A stretch of DNA of 64,000 nt from Chitinophagaceae bacterium (GCA_018335935.1 JAGXRG010000057.1:62001-126000); one strand, 5' to 3'. Counted from the stretch's first letter, positions 1 to 9,305 are shown. A program made the numbers and translations. Notes: generated by a model from the sequence alone, not told the origin.

Positions 1-262
1 CTAATTCTCTGGTGGGTGTAAGTATTAAGCAACGAACTTCTCTTTTACCTGCACTAAGATGTTTATCTTGACAAAGTAATTGAATAATAGGAATAGCAAA
101 GGCTGCAGTTTTTCCTGTACCTGTTTGTGCAACGCCTAATAAATCTTTTTTATCTAATACAATAGGAATGGCTTGTTGTTGAATGGGTGTGGGTGTTGTA
201 TACCCCTCTGACTTCAAAGCCTTTAAAATAGGCTCGATCAGCTGTAAATTTTCGAATAACAT
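1..262 (-). CDS. DEAD-box ATP-dependent RNA helicase, N-terminal part (cut by window edge)
   Basis: This is the first 87 codons of a DEAD-box RNA helicase, an ATP-dependent enzyme that unwinds or remodels RNA in the cytoplasm, for example during ribosome assembly or cold adaptation. Visible in order are the Q motif around residues 20-33 (GYTTPTPIQQQAIP), Walker A/motif I at 45-52 (AQTGTGKT) and motif Ia at 83-87 (PTREL). Motif II and the second RecA domain lie beyond the window edge. The ATG at 262 sits right before the usual short N-terminal segment of the family. A promoter-like sequence about 120 bases upstream implies a long leader with a hairpin. Which paralogue (RhlE-like, CsdA-like) cannot be decided from this fragment. 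Confidence 0.95.
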   Translation of the reverse strand, partial: MLFENLQLIEPILKALKSEGYTTPTPIQQQAIPIVLDKKDLLGVAQTGTGKTAAFAIPIIQLLCQDKHLSAGKREVRCLILTPTREL

Positions 263-280
263 TTATGTTTTATTTAATTT

Positions 281-318
281 AGACCGGAAAAATTTTGAAA
301 GTTCTTAAACACCGGTCT
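281..318 (-). promoter_or_regulatory. 5'-leader hairpin of the helicase mRNA
   Basis: AGACCGG at 281-287 pairs with CCGGTCT at 312-318, giving a 7-bp G+C-rich stem with a 24-base loop in otherwise A+T-rich DNA. It lies 19 bases upstream of the helicase start codon, inside the leader predicted from the promoter at 379-407. No T-run follows, so it is not an ordinary terminator. A role in temperature- or helicase-dependent control of translation is inference. Confidence 0.4.
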
Positions 319-378
319 GATGAGAGAGAAATCTTTGTAAGTGTTTGTGAAAAGAATATTCACATTAAACTTGAAATG

Positions 379-407
379 CAAAGCTAGTGTTTTAATGCTT
401 CCTTCAA
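379..407 (-). promoter_or_regulatory. Bacteroidota-type promoter for the DEAD-box helicase
   Basis: Read on the minus strand, TTG (407-405) is followed after 18 bases by TAGCTTTG (386-379), a full match to the Bacteroidota -33/-7 consensus TTG...TAnnTTTG. Transcription would begin near 372 and leave a leader of about 110 bases before the helicase start codon. Seen by consensus matching only. Confidence 0.55.
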
Positions 408-449
408 TCAAATATGCTTGTTAAATATTTGTTGAGAGGTTGAATGCAA

Positions 450-477
450 TAGGAATTGGGAATTGGATATTAGGAAT
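450..477. repeat. Heptad repeat array, TAGGAAT family (4 x 7 bp)
   Basis: Four consecutive 7-base units, TAGGAAT, TGGGAAT, TGGATAT and TAGGAAT, lie in the gene-free stretch between the helicase and the next gene. The period is exactly seven although single bases vary. It is one of several heptad arrays in this window that share the period but not the unit. Confidence 0.7.
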
Positions 478-493
478 TTGTGACTTCAATTAA

Positions 494-566
494 CGTCTTT
501 GCGAAGGTTCTTGCCTGAAGCAATCTCTATAAAAGATAAAAAGACTGCTTCGTTCCTCGCAGTGAC
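494..566. repeat. Imperfect palindromic intergenic element (GTCnnTGCGAnG type)
   Basis: The left arm starting at 494 (GTCTTTGCGAAGG, then GAAGCAATCT) is mirrored by the right arm at 543-566 (GACTGCTTCG, then CCTCGCAGTGAC). The motif GTCATTGCGAGG...GAAGCAATCT is familiar as a dispersed intergenic repeat in many bacterial genomes. This copy is degenerate. Only one copy was seen here. The 377-base gap from 263 to 639 otherwise holds only the helicase promoter and leader and the heptad array. Confidence 0.6.
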
Positions 567-639
567 TTTAAATATTTTATTGATTAATAAATACAACAAA
601 AATCCTTCTAATTTTGATAGGATATTAATTAAATAAAAA

Positions 640-1164
640 ATGATGACACTTGTATATATTCTTTGGGCAATAATTAATGTTGCACTGTGGGTCTACTTTT
701 TTTATATACTATACCATTCAATATTAACAATTAAAGAAAAACTCGGTTGGGGTGCTGTTGCACTATTATTTTTTGGTTTACAATGTAATACTAATAATAA
801 CCAAACAGAAACAAAAACAGATTCATGGGTTAAAGACAAAAAAAATAATTCAATTACTGGCAACAAGGCTGTATTAGATAAAAAAATTGAAGTAGAAAAA
901 AATTGGTTACTCACCAAAAGTTTGCATGTTAGTTATCTTAGAGATTACGATACAAATGAAAATTCTATTTTAAGTACTTATACTTCCATTGAAGGTTGGC
1001 AAGTTGCAACAAGAAGTACATTGGATATTCTAAGTATAAGCCCAAATGAAAAAGGTGATATTTCATTTTACACTTTACAAGAAGAGACAAAATGGTATTT
1101 ACTAGGAATGCAAATTTTTACAAATGCAAAACCATATAATGGCCTTATCAACTTGAATAAATGA
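640..1164 (+). CDS. Hypothetical membrane-anchored protein
   Basis: This 174-residue protein is not recognised. Residues about 4-25 form a hydrophobic segment rich in aromatic residues, and a second hydrophobic stretch at about 37-48 ends in LQCN. The rest is polar, with an Asn/Thr/Lys-rich linker at about 50-75 and a likely globular region from about 85 onward. The Cys at 49 follows a hydrophobic stretch, but there is no clear N-terminal lipobox, so a lipoprotein is only a weak alternative. It stands alone between a repeat-bearing gap and the MFS gene 100 bases downstream on the same strand. No function is proposed. Confidence 0.7.
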   Translation: MMTLVYILWAIINVALWVYFFYILYHSILTIKEKLGWGAVALLFFGLQCNTNNNQTETKTDSWVKDKKNNSITGNKAVLDKKIEVEKNWLLTKSLHVSYLRDYDTNENSILSTYTSIEGWQVATRSTLDILSISPNEKGDISFYTLQEETKWYLLGMQIFTNAKPYNGLINLNK

Positions 1165-1213
1165 ATTGAAATATTCAATAAATCAAAGTTTTAAACTTTT
1201 TAGCTTTTTAATC

Positions 1214-1245
1214 TTGAATTAATTTTCTTCAAGCCATTATATTCG
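1214..1245 (+). promoter_or_regulatory. Probable promoter of the MFS transporter gene
   Basis: TTG at 1214-1216 and TATATTCG at 1238-1245 are separated by 21 bases, one base off the Bacteroidota -7 consensus TAnnTTTG. The transporter start codon is 20 bases further on. The same TATATTCG variant precedes other genes here (26740 and 43636), which supports it. Confidence 0.45.
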
Positions 1246-1264
1246 TTGCATAACTGCATAAAAA

Positions 1265-2488
1265 ATGAATACAACCAAACAATATGGCATTCTCAGTTTG
1301 CCTGTAATCGTTGCTGCTCTTGGTTATTTTGTTGATATCTACGATTTATTATTGTTCAGTATTATTCGTGTTCCTTCCTTACAATCTTTGGGTTTAAATG
1401 AAACACAAATTGCAGATGAGGGTTTAAAAATTATCAATATTCAAATGATAGGTTTATTGGTTGGTGGTATTCTTTGGGGAATTTTAGGAGATAAGTTGGG
1501 TAGAATGAAAGTGCTCTTTGCATCCATCATTTTATATTCTTTAGGCAATATTGCCAATGGATTTGTTGAAACAGTAAATCAATATGCCACCATTCGTTTT
1601 ATTAGTGGCATTGGCTTAGCAGGTGAATTGGGTGCAAGTATTACTTTAGTTGCAGAAATTTTATCGAAAGAAAAAAGAGGATTGGGAACATCTGTTGTTG
1701 CTGGCATTGGCTTAACAGGTGCAGTATTTGCTTTTATTATGAAAGAAAATTTCGATTGGAGAACTTGTTATTTTATTGGTGGAGGAATGGGTTTTATGTT
1801 ATTGTTTTTACGAGCTAGTGTTTTAGAATCGAGCATGTTTAATGCAGTTAAAAAAACACAAGTCATTCGTGGAAATTTTATGATGTTGCTCAACAACAAA
1901 AAAAGATTATCGAAATATATTAAAGCTATTTTAATTGGGTTGCCTACTTGGTATGTAATAGGAATTTTAATTTCTTTCTCCGACAAGTTTGCAAAAGAAA
2001 TGAATGTTGTGGGAAAGATTGACCCAGGCAAATCTGTGATGTTTGCTTATGTTGCTATATCAATTGGAGATTTAGCTGTAGGCTTTATCAGCAACTGGAT
2101 TAAAAGCAGAAAAAAAGCTATGTGGTTTTTTTATGGTATAACAATACTAGGAATCATTTGGTTTTTTAATTTAAATCATCAAACCAATCAAACACTATAC
2201 TGGGCTAGTGCATTATTAGGTTTTGGAACTGGTTTTTGGGCTTTGTTTGTTACTATGAGTGCTGAACAATTTGGAACTAATATTAGAGCAACAGTTACCA
2301 CAACAACACCAAATATGGTTCGTGGATCATTAGTTTTTATTTCTATAATTTTTACAAGTTTACATAGTTCGTTTGGTTATTTAAATAGTGGCTGGATAAC
2401 AGGTATTATTATCATGTTGATTGCTATGATTGCATTGTATTTTACAGAAGAAACTTTTGGTAAGGATTTAAATTATGTAGAAGAATAA
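1265..2488 (+). CDS. MFS transporter (metabolite:H+ symporter-like)
   Basis: This 407-residue protein is a major facilitator superfamily permease of the inner membrane with about twelve hydrophobic segments. The conserved loop 2-3 signature is present at residues 75-80 (GDKLGR), followed by basic residues. A related basic loop (ISNWIKSRKK) follows the central cytoplasmic loop. The first helix contains Asp and Tyr residues (DIYD) as in the metabolite:H+ symporter branch, but the substrate cannot be read from the sequence. The next gene, 106 bases downstream on the same strand, encodes a TonB-dependent receptor, so the pair could handle one substrate across both membranes. That link is inference. 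Confidence 0.85.
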   Translation: MNTTKQYGILSLPVIVAALGYFVDIYDLLLFSIIRVPSLQSLGLNETQIADEGLKIINIQMIGLLVGGILWGILGDKLGRMKVLFASIILYSLGNIANGFVETVNQYATIRFISGIGLAGELGASITLVAEILSKEKRGLGTSVVAGIGLTGAVFAFIMKENFDWRTCYFIGGGMGFMLLFLRASVLESSMFNAVKKTQVIRGNFMMLLNNKKRLSKYIKAILIGLPTWYVIGILISFSDKFAKEMNVVGKIDPGKSVMFAYVAISIGDLAVGFISNWIKSRKKAMWFFYGITILGIIWFFNLNHQTNQTLYWASALLGFGTGFWALFVTMSAEQFGTNIRATVTTTTPNMVRGSLVFISIIFTSLHSSFGYLNSGWITGIIIMLIAMIALYFTEETFGKDLNYVEE

Positions 2489-2552
2489 ACATTAAATTGT
2501 CATACTTATATCATTCTTTCCTGAATTCAACAGATATCTATTTTACATCAAG

Positions 2553-2560
2553 TAATTTTG
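2553..2560 (+). promoter_or_regulatory. Probable -7 element before the TonB-dependent receptor
   Basis: TAATTTTG matches the Bacteroidota -7 consensus TAnnTTTG exactly and lies 34 bases before the receptor start codon. No convincing TTG box was found at the expected distance, so the call is moderate. If real, the receptor has its own promoter separate from the MFS gene. Confidence 0.35.
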
Positions 2561-2594
2561 CAGCTCATTGTAAAGATTGTTGTAAAGTTTTAGT

Positions 2595-4643
2595 ATGAAG
2601 TGTAAAAAAATATTGTGTGTTTGTCTTTCGTTTTTCCCTCTTATAGTTTTTGCCCAAAATAATGTGATTGATAGTTTGCAAGAAAATTTGTTAGACGACA
2701 TCATCCTCACCACTAAAAATCAGGCAAAAAATATTAATACTGCTAGAACTGTTGAAAGCTTATCATTAAGCCAACAAAAAGTGAATGGTGCTAACACATT
2801 ACATCAAATGTTGAACACTTCTAGTGGTGTCTACATGGTTGATATGGGTAATGAACAACATGCTATGTCAATTCGTTTACCTATGGGCTACGATCCTTTG
2901 TACAATTATTTAGAAAATGGAGTTCCACTTAGACCGGTTGGTATTTTCAATAATAATGAACTTTTAGAGTTGAATCGTTTTTCATTAAATAAAATTGAAA
3001 TTATAAAAGGTCCTTTTTCTAGTTTATATGGAGCTCAATCAATTGGAGCATCTATCAATTTTATTCAACAAAATTTTAATAATTCTAAAAGTTATCTAAC
3101 CCTACAAAGCAATGGATTTGGACAAAAAGAAGCTATTGCTCAAAGCAGATTTACTGTTGGTAGTGTAAAGGCATTAATCAATATAAATCATGCTGAAAGG
3201 AGTGTAGATAAAAGTTTACATTTTAACTACAACAAACAAGCTTATAGCATAAGACTAGAAAAACAATTAGACGCTAACAATCAGATTTCAATTCAGAGCA
3301 ATATCATTAACTACAAAGGAGATCAACGTGATGGTTATGATAGTGCACATTTTTATCAAAGAGATTATACCAGCAACGATAAGTTTTCTGACAGAAAAAC
3401 GTTGGCTATCAGAAATTATATAGAGTGGAAACATCGTAAAACAGATTATGAAAGTTTATCTGTAAAACTATTTAATAGAGTGGTTGAAGAAAATCAAATT
3501 CCGTTTTATTTAATTGGCTACAATGTTTCTCCACAGCTTACAACATCAGGGCAAATTACTCAGGATAAATTTACAAGTTATGGTGTTTCAATAGATCATT
3601 CCACTACATCAAAAAATGGAAAACTTAAATTGAATCAATCTATTTATGTTGATTACACGCCAAATAATAGATACACTTCTCAACATATCGTTGTTCAAAA
3701 AGACAATTCATTTGCCAATATCAGTTACACTAAAACCGATAGTTTAGTAACCAATTATAAAGCCAATTTAAAAAATGTTGCTGCAAGTATATCGGCATAC
3801 TATCATCTTTCCAATAAACTCAAGCTTTTTGCTGCATTGAGGGCTGATGTATTGAATTATGATTTTACTAATTATCTTGAAAAGAATTCTTTAACTATTC
3901 AAAATAGTTTTCAATCTTTCAATCCTGAAGTTTCAGTGTTATACCAAATAAATACAACCAATACATTTTTTGCACAATATGGTTCGGGATTTACACCACC
4001 AACTTTATCAAAAATGTATAGAGGCGGCAGTTCTATTCCTCAATTAAATCCTGCTAGATATTATAATACAGAAATTGGTTACAAACACATTGAAAAAGAT
4101 TTTCATTTTCAGATAAGTGCTTATCATATGAATGGTGTTGATGAATTTATTAATGTTATTAGAAGTACAGGAACAGAGGTGATTAATGCAGGAAAAACAA
4201 ATCATCAAGGCATTGAAATGAATCTAGGTTATACCTACAATAATTTTGAATTCAACTATAACCCAAGTTTTGCAAAACATACGTTTAAAGAATATTCAGA
4301 TTATGGGCAAAAATTTGATGGCAATACCATGAATAGTGCTCCTAATTATATGCACTATGCAAATGCGAGTTATAGCATCAAGCAATTTTATAAAATAAGG
4401 TTTATTGCAGAATGGAATAAAATTGGACCCTATCAAATCAATGCTGCTAATACCATGCAATATGAAGGATATGATTTGTTTAACCTAAAAACAACTTTTA
4501 CTCTAAATAAATTCTTCATCAATTTAGGAGTGAATAATATTTTCGATAAAGTTTATGCTACTAATGCTGATGGCACTTGGGGTGTAAGATATTACCCCGG
4601 ATTGCCTAGAACTTTTCAATTGGGTTGTACTTATCATTTTTAA
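2595..4643 (+). CDS. TonB-dependent outer-membrane receptor
   Basis: This 682-residue protein has an N-terminal signal peptide ending near FAQ (residues 1-21), a plug domain at roughly 40-150 and a C-terminal 22-strand beta-barrel ending in a terminal Phe (TYHF), as in TonB-dependent receptors. Plug features include LHQMLNTSSGVYM and the IEIIKGPFSSLYGAQSIGASINF segment near residues 134-156. There is no N-terminal carboxypeptidase-D-like domain, unlike SusC proteins, and no SusD gene beside it, so a siderophore, cofactor or metal-chelate receptor is more likely than a polysaccharide one. The substrate is unknown. The MFS gene lies upstream and a glycosyltransferase gene follows 70 bases later. 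Confidence 0.9.
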   Translation: MKCKKILCVCLSFFPLIVFAQNNVIDSLQENLLDDIILTTKNQAKNINTARTVESLSLSQQKVNGANTLHQMLNTSSGVYMVDMGNEQHAMSIRLPMGYDPLYNYLENGVPLRPVGIFNNNELLELNRFSLNKIEIIKGPFSSLYGAQSIGASINFIQQNFNNSKSYLTLQSNGFGQKEAIAQSRFTVGSVKALININHAERSVDKSLHFNYNKQAYSIRLEKQLDANNQISIQSNIINYKGDQRDGYDSAHFYQRDYTSNDKFSDRKTLAIRNYIEWKHRKTDYESLSVKLFNRVVEENQIPFYLIGYNVSPQLTTSGQITQDKFTSYGVSIDHSTTSKNGKLKLNQSIYVDYTPNNRYTSQHIVVQKDNSFANISYTKTDSLVTNYKANLKNVAASISAYYHLSNKLKLFAALRADVLNYDFTNYLEKNSLTIQNSFQSFNPEVSVLYQINTTNTFFAQYGSGFTPPTLSKMYRGGSSIPQLNPARYYNTEIGYKHIEKDFHFQISAYHMNGVDEFINVIRSTGTEVINAGKTNHQGIEMNLGYTYNNFEFNYNPSFAKHTFKEYSDYGQKFDGNTMNSAPNYMHYANASYSIKQFYKIRFIAEWNKIGPYQINAANTMQYEGYDLFNLKTTFTLNKFFINLGVNNIFDKVYATNADGTWGVRYYPGLPRTFQLGCTYHF

Positions 4644-4713
4644 TCTTTACCATTTCGGTACAATTGTTTTAGTTTGTAATCATTAAATTTTATATTTAAT
4701 TACAAATTGAACC

Positions 4714-5721
4714 GTGAATACAACAACACCATCATTAAAATTTTTAATCATTCGATTTTCATCAATTGGAGATATTGTTTTAACAACGCCCATAATACGA
4801 TGTTTAAAACAACAAGTTGAAAATTGCGAAGTGCATTATCTTACTAAAAGTCAGTATGCATCAATAGTTGAGAGTAATCCTTATGTTGATAAAGTAATTC
4901 AGCTAGATAAAAGTTGGTTATTGATGATGCATTTGCTTAAAATTGAAAAATATGATTATATCATAGACTTACATCATAATCTAAGAACACTTAGAATAAA
5001 ATCTCAACTCAAAGCCAAAGCATTTTCATTTAATAAACTAAATATTGAAAAATGGTTGATGACAGCCTTAAAAATTAATTTACTTCCTAAAAAACATATA
5101 GTTGATAGATACTTTGATACACTTAAGGATTTTGATATAATAAAAGATGGAAAAGGTTTAGACTATTTTATTCCTCCAAAAGATATTGTTCCATTTGAAG
5201 ATTTGCCTACCGCCCAATTATTTGGATTTATAGCAGTAGTAATTGGTGCTGCACATAATACCAAAAGATTACCTACAGAAAAAATTATTGAACTATGTGA
5301 CCAAATTAATCATCCTATCATTTTATTGGGAGGAAAAGAAGACAGATCAATTGGAGATGAAATTGCAAATGCTATTGGACCAAAAGTGTATAATGCATGT
5401 GGCAAGTTTAATTTAAACGAAAGTGCAGATTTAATTCAAAAATCTAAAGTTGTTATTACACACGATACAGGATTAATGCATATTGCAGCAGCATTAAAAA
5501 AGAAAATATTATCAATTTGGGGTAACACCATTCCTGAGTTTGGTATGACGCCTTACTATGGAAATACCCACGTAAAAAATGAAATTTTTGAAGTTAAAGG
5601 TTTACGTTGCAGACCCTGTACAAAAATTGGCTATGATGTTTGTCCGAAAAAACATTTTAAGTGTATGCAACTTCAATCAATTGAAACTATTAACAACACT
5701 GCAATACAGCTAATAGATTAA
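4714..5721 (+). CDS. Glycosyltransferase family 9 (heptosyltransferase-like)
   Basis: This 335-residue protein belongs to glycosyltransferase family 9, whose members add heptose or related sugars to the lipopolysaccharide core in the cytoplasm. It opens with the typical strand and loop (KFLIIRFSSIGDIVLTTP, residues 9-26). It carries the nucleotide-sugar motif HDTGLMHIAAAL from residue 250, with Asp251 and His256 in the expected places. Length is normal. The start is a GTG at 4714; no nearer ATG precedes the conserved first strand. The gene meets the opposite-strand DUF4153 gene tail to tail with one base between the stop codons. The exact sugar and acceptor are not known. Confidence 0.9.
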   Translation: MNTTTPSLKFLIIRFSSIGDIVLTTPIIRCLKQQVENCEVHYLTKSQYASIVESNPYVDKVIQLDKSWLLMMHLLKIEKYDYIIDLHHNLRTLRIKSQLKAKAFSFNKLNIEKWLMTALKINLLPKKHIVDRYFDTLKDFDIIKDGKGLDYFIPPKDIVPFEDLPTAQLFGFIAVVIGAAHNTKRLPTEKIIELCDQINHPIILLGGKEDRSIGDEIANAIGPKVYNACGKFNLNESADLIQKSKVVITHDTGLMHIAAALKKKILSIWGNTIPEFGMTPYYGNTHVKNEIFEVKGLRCRPCTKIGYDVCPKKHFKCMQLQSIETINNTAIQLID

Positions 5722-5722
5722 T

Positions 5723-7624
5723 TTATTTTTTCTTTATTAACAATATTCCATTAAGATTTTGAAATGCAGGATTTGTAAAAGGTTTTACAACACTAATACT
5801 ATGTATTTCCATCATAACTTCAAATTGATTATTGAAACTTTTAATTTGCATTTTATTTAATGGAATCAATTTGCTAGGTTTATTATCAAAATCTCCCTGT
5901 AATTGATTCAACAAGTCTTGCAAAGGAAATTTTAATTCTGAGTCTTTATAATTTAATGCTAAATTCAATGAAGTATTGCTTGGTTGACTTAAAATGTACT
6001 CTTGATTATCGATATTGAATTTTTCTATCACATCTGAATCGCCTCCATAATTGTATTTATTGAATTGCACAACATAATCGTAACCGGTTACTTGATTAAT
6101 TTTTGAGTTGAAATCAGCACTATAGTCGTACAACAATTCATTGGCCTGATTGTTTACTGAAACATGTTCATATTTTAACCCTAATGAACGCATATAAACT
6201 TCTGCCTCATTGTTCGAGTATAAACTATTTTTTTTATCATCGGTAACAGTTACTATGGAGTCAATATTTTGTGAATACCATTTACTTATTGATGAAAATC
6301 CATGGTAATCATCTAAATAATCTAAAATAGATTTTACTTCATTATGTAAGGTGGCTGTTAATTTACTTTCATTTTGCAAGGGCTGAATAGAAGTTAAATT
6401 AGGTAGTCTTTCTGTAATCCAAATGGTTTCATTTTCAATTTTATTATTCTTTAATATTTCTGCTTTTGCTAAAATTTGCTCCAACCTTTTTACTTGTGAT
6501 TGTTCACTAACTGAAAACATACCCCATGGACCAAAAGAGCTTAATATGGCCATTGCTGCTAATGAAGTAGGAATGAATTTTATATTTTTACTCTTCCAGT
6601 TCATATATAAACAAACTATTACGAGCCAAACTCCTAAAACTAAAATTATGTATCTGTTAATAGTTATTCCATAATCATTCATTCTCATAAAAATGGCTAT
6701 AAACAAAATCAACAGCAAAGGAAACAAGATAATGTAATAAGCTTTCGTGACCTTTGCAATCCATTTGTTTTCTTGTAGTAGTGCATAAGGAAATATTAAT
6801 AAAAAATTGAGAATACCTAAAATAGAAACACAAATAATTAAATAAGTAACAATACCCTTAGGCCAGTTCCAGCTGATTAAAATTTTACTACCATAAGCAT
6901 ATAGTATTAATAAGTATATAGTAAGTAAGGGCAACAATACAAATTGAGCAAATATTTTCAACCCTTTAGGATACTGATTATTGGTTTCTAAATCATCAAT
7001 ATTGTTTGGAATACCACTAACAAAGAACCATGTATTGAAGAGTCCGGTAACAACAATCCAAATGTCGGCATACAAGGTTTCTTTAATTTTTACATCGAAT
7101 AATAAATGTAAAGAAGTTAAAGCTAATGTAATACCTATATAAATAAACCCAGCATATAGTGCAGATAATAAAAAGCGTAAAAACAAAATTTTATTGTAGT
7201 GCCAAAATGCATTTATTTTCTTACTATCAAAAAATGGAATAAAAGATACCAGTAAATGAGCAGTAATATTATAAATAGCAAATTTTACATAGGGTAATGC
7301 TGTGTTATGAGTAGTATGTTTACCAGGAAAAGAAAAATATACTGCCAATAAAATTAAGGTAGTAAAAGAATAAAGTAAGGTTTGCTGTTTGCTGTTATAA
7401 TTTTTTTTATTAGCAACTATTGTTGCACAGAAATATAAAGGAATACCAATACTTGCAGTAAGTAATAAATTTATATAAGGCAGTGCGTTGGTAATTTTTT
7501 CCCACTGCTCTATTAAATAAATAGACATCACTACTGCAACCAAAGCAGAAAAAATAGTAAAGGGATAGCGTTTAAGAGATGTGGTAGCCTGATTCAACAG
7601 GTACTGAACTGAAGGAAGTTTCAT
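5723..7624 (-). CDS. DUF4153 family multi-pass membrane protein
   Basis: This 633-residue protein resembles the DUF4153 family, uncharacterised inner-membrane proteins common in Bacteroidota. The first 370 or so residues hold about twelve hydrophobic segments, beginning after the short amphipathic LKRYPFTIFSAL stretch typical of the family start. The C-terminal 260 residues are polar with few hydrophobic stretches and probably form a soluble domain outside the cytoplasm. No catalytic motif is evident. It is the distal gene of a minus-strand run that includes lysS 133 bases upstream, and it ends one base from the stop of the glycosyltransferase gene. Confidence 0.75.
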   Translation of the reverse strand: MKLPSVQYLLNQATTSLKRYPFTIFSALVAVVMSIYLIEQWEKITNALPYINLLLTASIGIPLYFCATIVANKKNYNSKQQTLLYSFTTLILLAVYFSFPGKHTTHNTALPYVKFAIYNITAHLLVSFIPFFDSKKINAFWHYNKILFLRFLLSALYAGFIYIGITLALTSLHLLFDVKIKETLYADIWIVVTGLFNTWFFVSGIPNNIDDLETNNQYPKGLKIFAQFVLLPLLTIYLLILYAYGSKILISWNWPKGIVTYLIICVSILGILNFLLIFPYALLQENKWIAKVTKAYYIILFPLLLILFIAIFMRMNDYGITINRYIILVLGVWLVIVCLYMNWKSKNIKFIPTSLAAMAILSSFGPWGMFSVSEQSQVKRLEQILAKAEILKNNKIENETIWITERLPNLTSIQPLQNESKLTATLHNEVKSILDYLDDYHGFSSISKWYSQNIDSIVTVTDDKKNSLYSNNEAEVYMRSLGLKYEHVSVNNQANELLYDYSADFNSKINQVTGYDYVVQFNKYNYGGDSDVIEKFNIDNQEYILSQPSNTSLNLALNYKDSELKFPLQDLLNQLQGDFDNKPSKLIPLNKMQIKSFNNQFEVMMEIHSISVVKPFTNPAFQNLNGILLIKKK

Positions 7625-7757
7625 AAAATGCAGTTATGTATTTGAATTATTTTAATATACTCCACTATAAATGTAGGTATACTGCAAGTACTAATACATA
7701 AAAGACCTTATTTTTTTAAAGCCTCATTAAAATAATAATCTTAAATTCTATTTTTTG

Positions 7758-9284
7758 TTAAGCTTCATCCCATTTTTCTGGCCTCATTTGAGGGAATAAT
7801 AATACATCTTGAATTGAAGGTTGATTTAATATCAACATACATAATCTATCAATACCAATTCCAATACCACTGGTTGGGGGCATACCATATTCTAAAGCAC
7901 GTAAAAAATCATGATCAATAAACATGGCTTCATCATCACCACGTTCCATTAATTTTACTTGCTCTTCAAAACGCTCTCTTTGATCTATTGGGTCGTTTAA
8001 CTCACTATAAGCATTAGCAACTTCTTTACCATTAATCATCAACTCAAATCGTTCTACCAATCCTTTTTTAGTTCTGTGTTTTTTAGTAAGTGGGCTCATT
8101 TCAACCGGATAATCCATAATGAATGTAGGTTGAATGAATTTATGCTCACTAGTTTCACTAAAAATTTCATCAATTAATTTTCCTTTGCCAATATTATTAG
8201 GTACAGAAATGTTTAATTGAGCACAAACTTTTCTCAATGCATCTTCTTCCATTTCACTAATATCAATGCCAGTATTTTCTTGAATGGCTTCAAAAATGGT
8301 AACGCGTTTAAACGGTGCTTTAAAGTCAATAGTTTTATCTCCAACAGTTACTTCAGTTTTTCCATGAACAGCAATTGCAATTTTTTCTAATAGCTGTTCT
8401 GTAATTTCCATCATCCAATAATAGTCTTTATAAGCAGTGTACCATTCTAATACTGTAAATTCAGGATTATGGGTTCTATCCATTCCTTCATTTCTAAAAT
8501 TTCTACTGAACTCATATACCCAATCAAACCCACCAACAATTAATCTTTTTAAATACAATTCATTGGCAATGCGTAAATAAAAAGGCACATCTAATGCATT
8601 ATGATGCGTAATAAAAGGCCTTGCTGCAGCACCTCCTGGAATATTTTGTAACACTGGAGTATCAACCTCTAATGCTCCATGTTCATTTAAAAATTGTCGA
8701 ATAGTATTGATAATGGTAGTTCTACCAATAAAAACATTTTTTAAATCTGGATTAATTACTAAATCAGCATAGCGTTGACGATAACGAAATTCTGGATCCG
8801 TAACCTCATCAAAAACATTTCCTTCCTCATCACGTTTTACAACTGGTAAAGGTTTTAAACATTTAGTAAGTAGAGTAAGCGTTTGAGTGTGTAAAGAAGT
8901 TTCACCAGTTTTTGTAATAAACACATATCCTGTTGCACCAATAATATCTCCTAAATCTAAACCATGTTTTACTACATTTTCCCAAAAGCTTTTGTCTTCT
9001 TCTGGGCATATATCGTCTCTCTTCACATATAATTGAAAAATACCTTTACTATCTTGAATTTTTATGAAGAACACTTTGCCTTTATCATTAATGCTCATAA
9101 TTCTTCCTGCAACACAAACATTTGCAAATGAATCTTTGTTTTCTTCGGTAAATTGTTCTTTTATATCAGTTGAATAATGAGATACAGGAAATAAAGGTGC
9201 AGGATATGGATTAATTCCTTGCTCATGTAATTTTTGTAATTTTTCTCTGCGAATAATTTCTTGTTCACTTAAATGCTGACTCAT
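7758..9284 (-). CDS. lysS: Lysyl-tRNA synthetase, class II
   Basis: Lysyl-tRNA synthetase charges tRNA-Lys with lysine using ATP. From the ATG at 9284 the protein has 508 residues, the usual length. An N-terminal OB-fold (about residues 45-160) precedes the class II catalytic core. Visible are motif 1 (RQRYADLV), motif 2 (FEFSRNFRNEGMD region, with FRNE) and motif 3 (GIGIGIDRLCML) near the C-terminus. A longer reading from an ATG at 9323 would add 13 residues, but those codons overlap a promoter-like TATCTTCG (9313-9306), so the shorter start, giving MSQHLSEQ, is preferred. The GNAT gene ends 51 bases upstream. Confidence 0.97.
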   Translation of the reverse strand: MSQHLSEQEIIRREKLQKLHEQGINPYPAPLFPVSHYSTDIKEQFTEENKDSFANVCVAGRIMSINDKGKVFFIKIQDSKGIFQLYVKRDDICPEEDKSFWENVVKHGLDLGDIIGATGYVFITKTGETSLHTQTLTLLTKCLKPLPVVKRDEEGNVFDEVTDPEFRYRQRYADLVINPDLKNVFIGRTTIINTIRQFLNEHGALEVDTPVLQNIPGGAAARPFITHHNALDVPFYLRIANELYLKRLIVGGFDWVYEFSRNFRNEGMDRTHNPEFTVLEWYTAYKDYYWMMEITEQLLEKIAIAVHGKTEVTVGDKTIDFKAPFKRVTIFEAIQENTGIDISEMEEDALRKVCAQLNISVPNNIGKGKLIDEIFSETSEHKFIQPTFIMDYPVEMSPLTKKHRTKKGLVERFELMINGKEVANAYSELNDPIDQRERFEEQVKLMERGDDEAMFIDHDFLRALEYGMPPTSGIGIGIDRLCMLILNQPSIQDVLLFPQMRPEKWDEA

Positions 9285-9305
9285 AATCTCTATTAAAATT
9301 GGCTG

